From Solirubrum puertoriconensis (GTDB lineage Bacteria > Bacteroidota > Bacteroidia > Cytophagales > Hymenobacteraceae): a stretch of DNA of 64,000 nt. The notes under the pieces were generated by a model. The model made no database searches, was not told where the DNA came from, and worked only from the letters and a program-made list of their open reading frames with translations. The stretch covers positions 868,001 through 932,000 of the forward strand of contig NZ_LNAL01000008.1 of assembly GCF_001483135.1 (NCBI RefSeq), given 5' to 3'. The position numbers were made by a program, and so were the translations under genes. Positions 16,649 through 24,501 of this stretch are shown one piece after another; position 1 is the first letter of the stretch; every line of letters starts with the position of its first letter.

Positions 16649-17289
16649 TTGAGCGTGTAGCGCTCCAGTTCCAGCTTACGGTCGAGCATGTTCGAGTCGC
16701 GCTGGTAAATGTCGGTGCGCACCATCCCGATGTTGGGCTCTACGTACTCGTCGCGCTTGATAACCTGGGGCGTGGGGTTACCGGGGTATTCGTACTGGTA
16801 TTCCATGCCGAACCGGCGCGCCTGGTACGTGGTGCCGTTGCAGGCTACCGGTTGCAGTGCTTCGGCGCGCGTGGTAAACACCCACAGCTTAAAAGTGGGG
16901 TATTGGTAACCAACGCCTGCGCGAATGTTGTTGTACTGAGCGCCAGGGTAGATAATTACACTACCGTTATCAGCTTTGTTGAAGTACACGTAACCGTTGG
17001 CGTGGTTTTGCACGATGGATCGGTCGCTGAGGATAAACCACTGGCTTTTGTTAATGGTGGTGTCTTTCACAACCGAGCGCACGTAGCGGGCCTCGCGGTA
17101 CACGTCGCCGTTGCCGTCGTAATACGATACTTTGTACACCCATTCGTTGCCTACAGCTAGGGGCATGATTTGCTCTACGGGCGCAGGGTCGCGGTCTTTG
17201 TTGCAGGCCAGGGTACCTAGGGAAAGCAGCGCAAAAGCGGGTAAACGAAGCGAAGTAGGCGAGAATAGAGAACGTGCGGATGGTAGCAT
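16645..17289 (-). CDS. Hypothetical lipoprotein, 214 aa
   Basis: Signal peptide with lipobox LGTLAC, then a mature domain starting with an NEWVYKVSYYDGNGDV strand often seen in Bacteroidota lipoproteins of unknown function. The domain is rich in Tyr, Asn and Asp and probably beta-structured. The ATG at 17289 is chosen because it gives a proper signal peptide; the frame opens 14 codons earlier. It faces the PCC gene with a 4-bp overlap of stop codons. Confidence 0.7.
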   Translation of the reverse strand: MLPSARSLFSPTSLRLPAFALLSLGTLACNKDRDPAPVEQIMPLAVGNEWVYKVSYYDGNGDVYREARYVRSVVKDTTINKSQWFILSDRSIVQNHANGYVYFNKADNGSVIIYPGAQYNNIRAGVGYQYPTFKLWVFTTRAEALQPVACNGTTYQARRFGMEYQYEYPGNPTPQVIKRDEYVEPNIGMVRTDIYQRDSNMLDRKLELERYTLN

Positions 17290-17441
17290 TTGCAAGCTGA
17301 ATGAAGTAAGTAGAAGTGAATAGTGCCTCAAGGATACCCACTGCCGAGCTTTGGTTGCAAGTGGCTGCTGCTACTTAGGCCGCGAGTTTTTACCTAGGCT
17401 ATGCAAATGCCGCTTACCTTGGGTTATCATCCGTTACGCTC

Positions 17442-18020
17442 ATGAGCTCATCCGTACCTGCCGCTCCGGCGCCGCTCACCGATACCCCCCAATTGGCTGC
17501 ATTTCGGCGTCGGCTGCTCAGCCCTGTTAAGCAGCGCCTGTTCATGCTCTCGCAGCTACCAGCGGCGGGTATTGCGGGCGTACGCGTCGAGCGCATCAGC
17601 CTTGAGGCAGCTGCCGTTTCGGTGCCGTTTACCTACTTCACCAAGAATCCTTTTCGCAGCATTTACTTCGCGTGCCAAAGCATGGCGGCCGAAATGGCCT
17701 CGGGTGTATTAGCCATGATGCACGCTACCAGCGGCACACCGGTATCGATGTTGGTGGTAGGCATGGAGGCGGAATTCCACAAAAAAGCTACCTCGCGCAT
17801 TGTGTTCGAGTCGGTTGATGGGGCCGCAATTGCGCAAGCCGTGGCCGAGAGCCGCCAAACCGGCGAAGGGCGCACCGTGAGAACTGCGAGCACCGGCCGC
17901 GATGCAGCCGGAGATGTGGTGGCGGTGTTCTACATCACTTGGTCGTTTAGAGCTAAAAGGCGCTCATTTCGGGAAATAAAGCAGTTCGCTGTCAACTATT
18001 TTGGCTCATTTTCAGCCTAA
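17442..18020 (+). CDS. DUF4442 hotdog-fold protein (thioesterase-like)
   Basis: A 192-aa cytosolic protein. RNPFRSIYF-like FTKNPFRSIYFACQSMAAEM, near residue 70, is the helix and catalytic region of DUF4442 proteins, relatives of acyl-CoA thioesterases. VSMLVVGMEAEFHKKATSRIVFE and AVFYITWSFRAK form the later strands of the fold. Enzyme activity is not proven for this family. TACCTTG at 17415-17421 is a possible -7 box. A strong terminator follows. Confidence 0.8.
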   Translation: MSSSVPAAPAPLTDTPQLAAFRRRLLSPVKQRLFMLSQLPAAGIAGVRVERISLEAAAVSVPFTYFTKNPFRSIYFACQSMAAEMASGVLAMMHATSGTPVSMLVVGMEAEFHKKATSRIVFESVDGAAIAQAVAESRQTGEGRTVRTASTGRDAAGDVVAVFYITWSFRAKRRSFREIKQFAVNYFGSFSA

Positions 18021-18101
18021 GTACAACTAAGTTTATTGTGAGTATAAAATAGTATTCAATCCATCTAATGTTGTTGATGAGCTTGAGCAGAAATAACCAT
18101 A

Positions 18102-18138
18102 AAAAAAGCCCCTTGCTGCTGCAGCAAGGGGCTTTTTT
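18102..18138. terminator. Bidirectional terminator between convergent genes
   Basis: An 18-base arm (18102-18119, A6 then GCCCC..) pairs with 18121-18138 (..GGGGC then T6). It serves both the DUF4442 gene (+) and the DAC-like gene (-). Confidence 0.9.
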
Positions 18139-18159
18139 GTAAATATTAGAGAAACTAAA

Positions 18160-19701
18160 TCAATGCCGTTCGGGCAGGTTATCTTTGGTGAGTATATCCA
18201 CCAGACCATCTTCGCTTACCACAATGGCCATGCACGGATACGGACTGCTTTCCACGTAGCGAAGAGCTGAGTTGTAGCGGGCACCGCGCGTACTGGAGCC
18301 CCGGCCCGAAGCTTTGCCATCCAGAATAACGCCGATGGAGTAGCAATACGCCTCGGGGTCGATGAGCACAGCGCCATCAATGGCCGTTATCAGCCGCGTG
18401 ATAAGTGGCGTGAGCGGTACGGGTTCGATTAGGGTGCATTGCAGCTTCAAGCGGTCAGCTTCGGCTAGGGCTTCGGTGGTAATTACCACCAAGGTACCCG
18501 ATTGCTGCCGGCTGGCCTCTACGAGTACATCCCACAGGCGCTCTACTTTGGCTGGATCAGTAAGGCCAAACGTTTGGCGCAAGCCCTGCCGAAACTCGGA
18601 ACGGCTAAGGCGGGTTTGCGGCAAGCTTGGCTGCCCGTACGACGAGCGCATGATAACCTGGCCGCCGTGCCGGAACTCCCACACGTAGTGGTGCAGAAAG
18701 CTGATGACGAACAAATCCTCGCGGCTGCTGTCGTAGTTGCCCACGTGCCTACCTAGGGCATACACGTTTTCGCCATCGGAGAGCAGGCTTACGTCGTTGC
18801 TCGTCATCTGCAGCAGCTTGCGCACGGCCCGATAGTCGGAGAGCGGCGTGGGGCAGGTAAGGGCGAAAATCTCCTGCACGTTGGGGTGGCCGCGGCGCGC
18901 GAGCAGCACCTGGCCCACACCTGCCGTGCCCTCGTAACGCAACGACGACACCGTGTTCAGGGTGTTGAACAGCTTGGCGGCGGCGGGGTCCATACCCAGG
19001 GCCTGGGCAGGCGTATCCATCAGCAGCTTACCGGCCGAGCGCACTACTTCGTCGGTATCGCGCGGGCGCAACAGCAGGCCGGCGCCGGGGTCGGGCTCGG
19101 TGAGCGACTTGATGCACTCTTCGTGGAAGCGCCGAACGGCCGCCTCAATCAGCGACGAGGCCAACGGGCGACCATCGGTGTAAAAGCGGTTGGGCTGCAA
19201 CGCCGGGTGCGCCTTCAAAAACTTGCGGCGCACGCGCAGAATCGTAACGACGAAGAACTCCCCAATCAGCACGGGCCAGCCCGCAAACGAGCGCAGCGCC
19301 GAGTTTTTCTTTTCGAGCTCATCCAGCACCTCCTGCACGGCCAGGCGCAGCCCCATTCCCTCGAAGCGCCGCGTCATCATCTCGGTGGTGTAGCCTTCTG
19401 CCAGTGGCATGCTGGCCTCCTTGGCGCGGCGCAAAAACTGGCCGCGGGTCATCACCTCGCTGAACGCCTCGGCAGGCAAGCCGCATTGCTCGGGCTCGAG
19501 GCACACGGCCGGGCCGCCATCGTTCGGGATGCCCAACAGCATTACTTCGGGCTGCAAGTCCTGGTCGAGGTCGTCGAAGATACCATCGGCCATTACCTGC
19601 GCCGCCTGCTGAAAGCGGTGCTGATAGGGCCAGATGCTATATTCTAAAGCAGCAGGCACAATAATAGCCTGCGGCGAAACCACAGTGAGCGGACTAAACA
19701 T
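18160..19701 (-). CDS. Diadenylate-cyclase-like (DisA_N/DAC) protein with large N-terminal sensor region
   Basis: A 513-aa soluble protein. The C-terminal part (about 385-505) resembles the DAC domain that makes c-di-AMP from two ATP, with DGA at 442-444 (AIDGAVLID) and a second motif STRGARYNSA around 475. In known cyclases the second motif reads RHR; here it is Arg-Tyr-Asn, so chemistry may differ. The first 380 residues match no catalytic family I know and resemble the sensor region called DACNV in a family of putative nucleotide-signalling proteins (from memory). Cytosolic location is inferred from the lack of a signal peptide. It is monocistronic. Confidence 0.7.
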   Translation of the reverse strand: MFSPLTVVSPQAIIVPAALEYSIWPYQHRFQQAAQVMADGIFDDLDQDLQPEVMLLGIPNDGGPAVCLEPEQCGLPAEAFSEVMTRGQFLRRAKEASMPLAEGYTTEMMTRRFEGMGLRLAVQEVLDELEKKNSALRSFAGWPVLIGEFFVVTILRVRRKFLKAHPALQPNRFYTDGRPLASSLIEAAVRRFHEECIKSLTEPDPGAGLLLRPRDTDEVVRSAGKLLMDTPAQALGMDPAAAKLFNTLNTVSSLRYEGTAGVGQVLLARRGHPNVQEIFALTCPTPLSDYRAVRKLLQMTSNDVSLLSDGENVYALGRHVGNYDSSREDLFVISFLHHYVWEFRHGGQVIMRSSYGQPSLPQTRLSRSEFRQGLRQTFGLTDPAKVERLWDVLVEASRQQSGTLVVITTEALAEADRLKLQCTLIEPVPLTPLITRLITAIDGAVLIDPEAYCYSIGVILDGKASGRGSSTRGARYNSALRYVESSPYPCMAIVVSEDGLVDILTKDNLPERH

Positions 19702-19783
19702 GAGCGCGAGAGAAGGGGAGGGGTAAAGCTATAGTACCCGCCAAGCTAGGAATTGTTTGGTGGCCTACCGATGAGGCTAGGAG

Positions 19784-20605
19784 TTACAGCTGAAACACAA
19801 TGGGCAGCACCATCCTTTGCCGAATGGGTTGGCCTTTGTACTTGGCCGGCTCCCATTTGGGCGCCGTTTTGATAAGCCGAATGGCTTCTTCGTCGCAGCC
19901 CGAACCTAGGCGCTTCACGGGCTTGATATTGCTGAGCGTGCCGTCTTTCTCCACGGTAAACTCCATGGTTACCCGGCCCTCCACCTTGCGCTGACGGGCT
20001 TGCGCGGGATACTTCAGGTTTTGCTGCACCCACTCGAAAAAGGCATCGGTGCCGTTCACGGGGCGCGCGGGCTCGTCGGGCGTAATAGTTTCGAAGCCGC
20101 CGTTTGGGGCCGCCGCGCTGGTGGCTGGTGTGGCCTGCGGTTGAGCGGGGGCGCCGGCAGCTTGGGCCGTAGCGCCGGCGCCGGCCGGAATCTGAAACGT
20201 GATGGGCACCGTTACGCGCTGCCGCACCACGCCGCCGCGGTGCTGGGCGGGTTTCCACCTAGGGCCGGCCTTAATTAGGCGCAGGGCTTCGGCATCGCAC
20301 TCGGGCGAAAGGCTTTTGGTAACCTGCCACCCCGAGGTGTAGCCGGTTTTCTCCACCACAAACGTTACCTCGGCGGTGCCCTGTACGCCCGCCTGCAGCG
20401 CCGCCGTGGGGTAAGTAAGCTTATCGCCGAGGTAGCGACCGTAGGCCTCCACGCCACCTAGGGGCTCGGCGGGTTTTTCTACCGCGTCGTAAATGTCGGT
20501 GGGCGAGGCTTTGGGGTACTTTAGCTTTTGCTGAGCCAAGGCCGATGTTGCCGGGGCGGCACCTAGGCAAGCGAGCAGCAAAGCAAGGCGGAGCGTTTGA
20601 ATCAT
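19784..20605 (-). CDS. Exported protein with two TonB C-terminal-like domains
   Basis: A 273-aa protein with a cleavable-looking signal peptide ending at ALAQQ. Two copies of a TonB-C-like domain follow: about 48-133 (YPTAALQAGVQGTAEVTFVVEKTG, RWKPAQHRGGVVRQRVTVPITF) and about 190-272 (YPAQARQRKVEGRVTMEFTVEKDG, KWEPAKYKGQPIRQRMVLPIVF), joined by an Ala/Pro/Gln linker. True TonB has an uncleaved N-terminal anchor that contacts ExbB/ExbD. None is seen here, so it is probably a periplasmic TonB-like binding protein. Confidence 0.8.
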   Translation of the reverse strand: MIQTLRLALLLACLGAAPATSALAQQKLKYPKASPTDIYDAVEKPAEPLGGVEAYGRYLGDKLTYPTAALQAGVQGTAEVTFVVEKTGYTSGWQVTKSLSPECDAEALRLIKAGPRWKPAQHRGGVVRQRVTVPITFQIPAGAGATAQAAGAPAQPQATPATSAAAPNGGFETITPDEPARPVNGTDAFFEWVQQNLKYPAQARQRKVEGRVTMEFTVEKDGTLSNIKPVKRLGSGCDEEAIRLIKTAPKWEPAKYKGQPIRQRMVLPIVFQL

Positions 20606-20695
20606 AGCGGGGAGGATAAGGAATAGGCTGGGCTGTTGGGCTGAACAACGGTACCAGCCCCCCAGTGGGTTCAGGTGAAGCTAGGAAAAAGCCAT

Positions 20696-20702
20696 TATTT
20701 TG
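20696..20702 (+). promoter_or_regulatory. Weak -7 box (TATTTTG) of the RidA gene
   Basis: TATTTTG is one T short of TAnnTTTG and ends 5 nt before the ATG at 20708. It is listed because it repeats the close spacing seen at deoC and the PCC gene. Confidence 0.3.
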
Positions 20703-20707
20703 GGGCC

Positions 20708-21148
20708 ATGAGCCTGCCCGCAACCGATCCTTCCGCCCACAATTCGTCGCGCGCCCCCGAGCCGGTGGGGCTGTACCCACACGCCCGCCGCGTGGGCAAT
20801 TTGCTATTCTTGTCGGGGGTGGGGCCGCGGCAGCGCGGGCAAAAGCACGTGCCCGGCGTGGAGCTTGACGAAGACGGCAACATCCTGCGCTACGATTTCG
20901 AGAGCCAGTGCCACGCCGTGTTCCAGAACGTGCGCTACATCGTGGAAGAAGCCGGTGCTAGCTGGGAAGACATCGTGGACGTAACCGTGTTCCTGACGAA
21001 CATGCGCGACGATTTTCATACCTATAACCGGCTCTACGCGCAGTACTTTGGCACCAGCCAGCCCTGCCGCACCACCGTCGAGATAAACCGCCTGCCCACG
21101 CCCATTGCCATCGAGCTGAAGTGCATTGCCTGGGTAGGCGAGCGGTAG
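20708..21148 (+). CDS. RidA / YjgF-YER057c family deaminase
   Basis: A 146-aa protein of the RidA family, which hydrolyses reactive enamine/imine intermediates or deaminates 2-aminomuconate-type compounds. GNLLFLSGVGP, NVRYIVEEAGASWEDIVDVTVFLTNM and QPCRTTVEI give the fold. The Arg in PCRTTVE corresponds to the substrate carboxylate-binding Arg. The order of motifs is closer to 2-aminomuconate deaminases than to E. coli RidA, but no kynurenine gene is nearby. Start at 20708; upstream residues are non-family. Confidence 0.88.
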   Translation: MSLPATDPSAHNSSRAPEPVGLYPHARRVGNLLFLSGVGPRQRGQKHVPGVELDEDGNILRYDFESQCHAVFQNVRYIVEEAGASWEDIVDVTVFLTNMRDDFHTYNRLYAQYFGTSQPCRTTVEINRLPTPIAIELKCIAWVGER

Positions 21149-21642
21149 CCGCACCTAGGACGCAAAAACAACAAAACAGGGCCGCCGGAGCGCATCCGGG
21201 GCCCTGTTGCGCATTAACTGCTGGGTACAGCAAATGCAGTGCGACGGTAAAACCAGCCGAAGCAAATGCTCAACCGGCATATAGCCGCGTACCCGTAGCA
21301 AGTACCATATACCCCGTCGCGTGCTGAACGCTGGGCCGCAAGCTCACCTAATTAAACGAACAGAGTGGTGCAGGGCGTGCTGTGATTTATACGGGAATTT
21401 TGCCGGGTAAAACACGTAATATTTCTATTGCAAAGGCCTGTTGTACTACTTGCCAGCGGGGTGCGGCAAGCTCAAAAGGCCTTTCGCTGTGCTACTTGAA
21501 GCCCCAACGCCCTAGGTGCCGGCGGGGTAATTCCGGGCAGGGAGGCATCTGGGTTAAGTGAAAGCGCGGCGTTTGGTAAACCTTTGCCTGTGGCTTGGGC
21601 GTAAGAAATAACGCTCCACCAACGCTATGGAACAACGAAAAC
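21149..21642. other. Non-coding gap with one hairpin and one CCTAGGTGCC motif
   Basis: A terminator-like hairpin lies at 21175-21208 (AACAGGG..CCGGA / TCCGG..CCCTGTT, one bulge). CCTAGGTGCC lies at 21511-21520. AACCTTTG about 55 bp before the next start is a one-mismatch -7 box. Nothing coding is seen on either strand. Confidence 0.5.
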
Positions 21643-22539
21643 ATGCCAACCAGCAAAAAAAAGCCAACTAATCACAACTCGGGCGCCAGCTGCCCAGCGC
21701 CCAAGGGTATTCTGATAGCCATTGGCGGGCACGAGCAAAAGGGCGGTAACGGCAGCGAAAAAGCAACTGCCGCTGAGCACGAAGATTTTGTTTCCGACAG
21801 CATTTTGCAGCGCTTTGTGGATGAGTTGCGCGGCGACGGCCCGGTGGTTGTTATTCCAACGGCTTCGGAAGAGCCCGAGGCAGCGGGGCAGGATTACGTG
21901 AAGGTGTTTACCGACCTAGGCGTGAAACGCGTGGAGGTGCTCGATATCCGCTCGCGCGACGAAGTGGACACCGAAGAAAACATGCGCCTGATAGCCGAGG
22001 CGGCGGGCGTGATGTTCACCGGCGGCGACCAGCTTCGCCTAACGGCCATTTACGGCGGTACCGAGCTGCTCATCCGCATCAAGGAGCGCTACACCAAAAG
22101 CCACTTTGTAATTGCAGGCACCAGCGCCGGCGCAGCTGCCATGTCCACGCCCATGCTCTACCAGGGCCGCAACGACGCCGGCTACCTCAAAGACGAGATA
22201 CACGTGACCACGGGCCTGCAGTTTCTGCACGATGTGGCCATCGACACGCACTTTGTGGCGCGCGGGCGTATTGTGCGTATGGCCCAGGTTATTGCCACCA
22301 ACCCCTGCTGTGTGGGCCTGGGCCTTGAAGAGGACACCGCCGTGGTAGTAACCGACGGTACCGAGCTGGAGGTAATCGGCAACGGCATTATCGTGGTAGT
22401 TGATGGCCGCCAGTGCAACGGCAACACCATTCACCTGGTAAAGCCGGGCGAGGTGTTTTCGGTGCGCGACCTGCACGTGCACCTGCTGGCCCGCGGCGAG
22501 CGGTACACCCTGCCCATTGATGCGCACATGTACCGCTAA
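21643..22539 (+). CDS. Cyanophycinase-like S51 peptidase
   Basis: A 298-aa serine peptidase of family S51, which includes cyanophycinase (releases beta-Asp-Arg from the storage polymer cyanophycin) and dipeptidase E. GGHEQKGG opens the domain. GGDQLRL and the nucleophile elbow AGTSAGAAAMS (about 165-175) carry the catalytic Ser. DTHFVARGR follows. The N-terminus starts with a Lys-rich stretch (MPTSKKKPT). No cyanophycin synthetase is in the window, so the true substrate may be a different beta-linked peptide. Confidence 0.85.
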   Translation: MPTSKKKPTNHNSGASCPAPKGILIAIGGHEQKGGNGSEKATAAEHEDFVSDSILQRFVDELRGDGPVVVIPTASEEPEAAGQDYVKVFTDLGVKRVEVLDIRSRDEVDTEENMRLIAEAAGVMFTGGDQLRLTAIYGGTELLIRIKERYTKSHFVIAGTSAGAAAMSTPMLYQGRNDAGYLKDEIHVTTGLQFLHDVAIDTHFVARGRIVRMAQVIATNPCCVGLGLEEDTAVVVTDGTELEVIGNGIIVVVDGRQCNGNTIHLVKPGEVFSVRDLHVHLLARGERYTLPIDAHMYR

Positions 22540-22568
22540 AGACTGCCACACCACCTAAGGCACATAAA

Positions 22569-22600
22569 AAGCGGCCCCCGGAAACATCCGGGGGCCGCTT
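22569..22600. terminator. Bidirectional terminator
   Basis: AAGCGGCCCCCGGA (22569-22582) pairs perfectly with TCCGGGGGCCGCTT (22587-22600), 4-nt loop. It lies between the peptidase (+) and the KGG protein (-). Confidence 0.85.
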
Positions 22601-22632
22601 GGCATTCACAGCTCAGATAAGGCTAGCGGTAG

Positions 22633-22932
22633 TTACTGTTGCTTGTTGCGATTGGAGCCGCTTGCCTGCCCGCCTTTACGACCAGCCGCTCGCGCCTCCT
22701 CAGAGGTCCATTCGTGCCCACGCCCGCTGGCGTGCGATGCTTTGCCCCCTTCGGAGGCAATGCGCCGTTGTTGTTCGGGGTCCATGGAGGCAAAACCACG
22801 ATTGCTGCTGCCCGACTTCTGGGTGCTGCTTTGGGTGCTGCTCTGCGTGCTGCGGGCTTCGCCGCCCATCTTACCAGCTTTCGAGTGCTGCTCCGACGAG
22901 CCGCCGCGCATGTTTTGGTTGTTCGTTGCCAT
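22633..22932 (-). CDS. KGG-repeat stress protein (Con-10 / GsiB-like)
   Basis: A 99-aa hydrophilic, glycine-rich, disordered protein. It carries three variants of the Con-10/GsiB motif: KAGKMGGEA near 20, ASMDPEQQRRIASEGGKASH at about 48-67 and WTSEEARAAGRKGGQAS at about 74-90. Proteins of this type are induced by desiccation, general stress or starvation. The repeated TQSS stretch (28-37) is low complexity. An imperfect palindrome containing two TCTAGA sites lies 42 bp upstream of the start. Confidence 0.85.
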   Translation of the reverse strand: MATNNQNMRGGSSEQHSKAGKMGGEARSTQSSTQSSTQKSGSSNRGFASMDPEQQRRIASEGGKASHASGRGHEWTSEEARAAGRKGGQASGSNRNKQQ

Positions 22933-22973
22933 AGCTTGGGCAGTTTTGAGGGTTGGGTAATAGGTCAGGAAAA

Positions 22974-23019
22974 TCTAGAGTCCTTAAACGGCGTCTATCC
23001 GCTTAAGGCCGAGTCTAGA
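22974..23019. promoter_or_regulatory. 46-bp imperfect palindrome with two TCTAGA ends
   Basis: TCTAGA (22974-22979) and CCTTAA (22982-22987) are mirrored by TTAAGG (23003-23008) and TCTAGA (23014-23019). It lies between the KGG gene start and the end of the STAS-like gene, both read leftwards. It could be an operator of the KGG gene or a terminator of the STAS gene. Confidence 0.4.
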
Positions 23020-23116
23020 TGGGATTAAAATTTTGTTGACTGGGATTTTACCGGTTTTTACGCAGTTTGCATCCGTAAAAACCCCGATGAGCTTGGCCGC
23101 AAGAGGCTCTAATGGC

Positions 23117-23467
23117 CTAAGCAGCAGGTTGGAGCTCGGGCACGCGCAGCACGGGTACGTGCCGGTCGATGTCGAAAAGAGCGTGCAGCTTAAGCAGCTG
23201 CAGCAGGCGGTGCAGGTGGCGGCTTACGTTGCGCAGGCGCACGGGCACGCCGGCCCGCCGAATGTGCAACAGCCCCGTTACGAAATGGCCTACGCCATGC
23301 GTGCGCAGGCAGCGCAGGCTTTGGCAATCGACCTCAATGCAAAGCGGAATGCTGGGAATGTCGCGGTCCTGGGCCAGCGAACGAGCCAGCTGAACCGGAT
23401 CAACCGTGTTTAAATCAACCGAAAGAATGCGGACGTGGGGTAAGCGCTGAGAGGGGAAACCAAGCAT
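23117..23467 (-). CDS. STAS-like domain protein
   Basis: A 116-aa single-domain protein. The pattern VRILSVDLNTV, IPLCIEVDCQSLRCLRTHGVGHFV, LLHIRRAGVPVRLRNVSRHLHRLLQLLKLHALFDI follows the strand-helix order of STAS domains (anti-sigma-factor antagonists), with DCQSL where the phosphorylatable Ser often lies. Partner proteins would be serine kinases or sensor proteins, and none is adjacent. Similarity to the STAS-like protein at 37095 is limited to the fold and a VDC..L pattern. Confidence 0.55.
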   Translation of the reverse strand: MLGFPSQRLPHVRILSVDLNTVDPVQLARSLAQDRDIPSIPLCIEVDCQSLRCLRTHGVGHFVTGLLHIRRAGVPVRLRNVSRHLHRLLQLLKLHALFDIDRHVPVLRVPELQPAA

Positions 23468-23745
23468 ACTTTGGTGAGCTAGGGTGATACATGAGCGGCG
23501 GAGAAGAAAAAGAGACCGACACGCACCCCGGCGGAAGAAAGGGCGCTAGTTCAAGAGTAAGATCAAAATTATCTGGTTTACGTGCAAGGGGACTACGTGT
23601 AAATAACCATTTTACTTGTCGCGTTTGCCGCAGCGCGGTCCGTAGTACTGCTGAATCTGCACCGCAAGGCAGCATTTTTCTGGCGGTTGGCGTTAATGTT
23701 GTGTCGCATCTGCCCCAGCCCAAAGTTTATCTTTCCTTGCCTGCC

Positions 23746-24390
23746 ATGACACGTCTTATTCTTGCCGACGACCATGCCGTTATCCGCGACGGCATCAAAG
23801 CCTTACTAGCCGACGTGCCCGATTTTGAGGTAGTGGGGCTGGTAAGCAACGGGCAGGAACTGCTCGACCGCTTGGCCGACACACCCGCCGATATAGTGCT
23901 CATGGACTTGAACATGCCCGTATTGAGCGGCTTCGATACACTGCCCCTGCTGCGCGAGCGTTTTCCGGAGGTGCGGGTGCTCGTGCTGTCGATGCTCGAC
24001 CACGAAAAGTACGTGCACCAAGTGTTGGAGGCCGGGGCTATGGGCTATGTACTCAAAAACGCCGGCAAAGATGAGATTGTGTACGCCATTCGTACCGCAG
24101 CAGCCGGGCGGCAGTTTTTGTGCACCGAGTTGGGCATAGGTTTGTTGCACAAGCTGGTGCAAAACCCCAGCAGCACCCCAGCCGGCAAAAAAGCCACCGA
24201 CCTTTCGAACCGCGAAACCGAGGTGCTGCGCCTGATTGCCGAGGGCATGACCAACGCCGAAATTGCCGACAAGCTGTTTACCAGCAAGCGCACCATCGAA
24301 ACGCACCGGCAAAACATCATCGAGAAAACCAACGCCAAAAACACGGCGGCCCTCATCAAATACGCCATGGAAAACGGCCTGCTTGCCTAA
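23746..24390 (+). CDS. NarL/LuxR-type response regulator
   Basis: A 214-aa two-component regulator. The receiver domain (1-120) has the acidic pair DDH near residue 7, the phosphoacceptor Asp in VLMDLNMP (about 51) and Lys in YVLKNAG (about 103). The LuxR-type DNA-binding helix-turn-helix occupies about 150-212 (LSNRETEVLRLIAEGMTNAEIADKLFTSKRTIETHRQNI). The ATG at 23746 starts the receiver; the frame is open 85 codons upstream but does not look protein-like. TATCTTTC at 23728 is a possible -7 box. The seven-PAS kinase at 28888 is of the matching NarX/HisKA_3 class and is the likely partner. Confidence 0.93.
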   Translation: MTRLILADDHAVIRDGIKALLADVPDFEVVGLVSNGQELLDRLADTPADIVLMDLNMPVLSGFDTLPLLRERFPEVRVLVLSMLDHEKYVHQVLEAGAMGYVLKNAGKDEIVYAIRTAAAGRQFLCTELGIGLLHKLVQNPSSTPAGKKATDLSNRETEVLRLIAEGMTNAEIADKLFTSKRTIETHRQNIIEKTNAKNTAALIKYAMENGLLA

Positions 24391-24411
24391 CGCGCAGCGG
24401 CCCTAGGTGCC

Positions 24412-24464
24412 AAGCCCCGACAACCTACGCTGGCCTGTGCGGCCAAGCCAGGTTGCCGGGGCTT
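24412..24464. terminator. Hairpin between convergent regulator and CheB genes
   Basis: AAGCCCCGACAACCT (24412-24426) pairs with AGGTTGCCGGGGCTT (24450-24464) with one mismatch. It is flanked by three CCTAGG motifs (24402, 24480, 24489). No T-run follows. Confidence 0.5.
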
Positions 24465-24501
24465 GCGGCGTTGGTAGGCCCTAGGTCGCCTAGGTTGTTA
24501 C

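Noticed and set aside
18886-19647. 253-codon plus-strand ORF opposite the DAC-like gene
   Set aside because: Repetitive Gln/His/Arg/Ala composition, typical of the reverse of a GC-rich gene.
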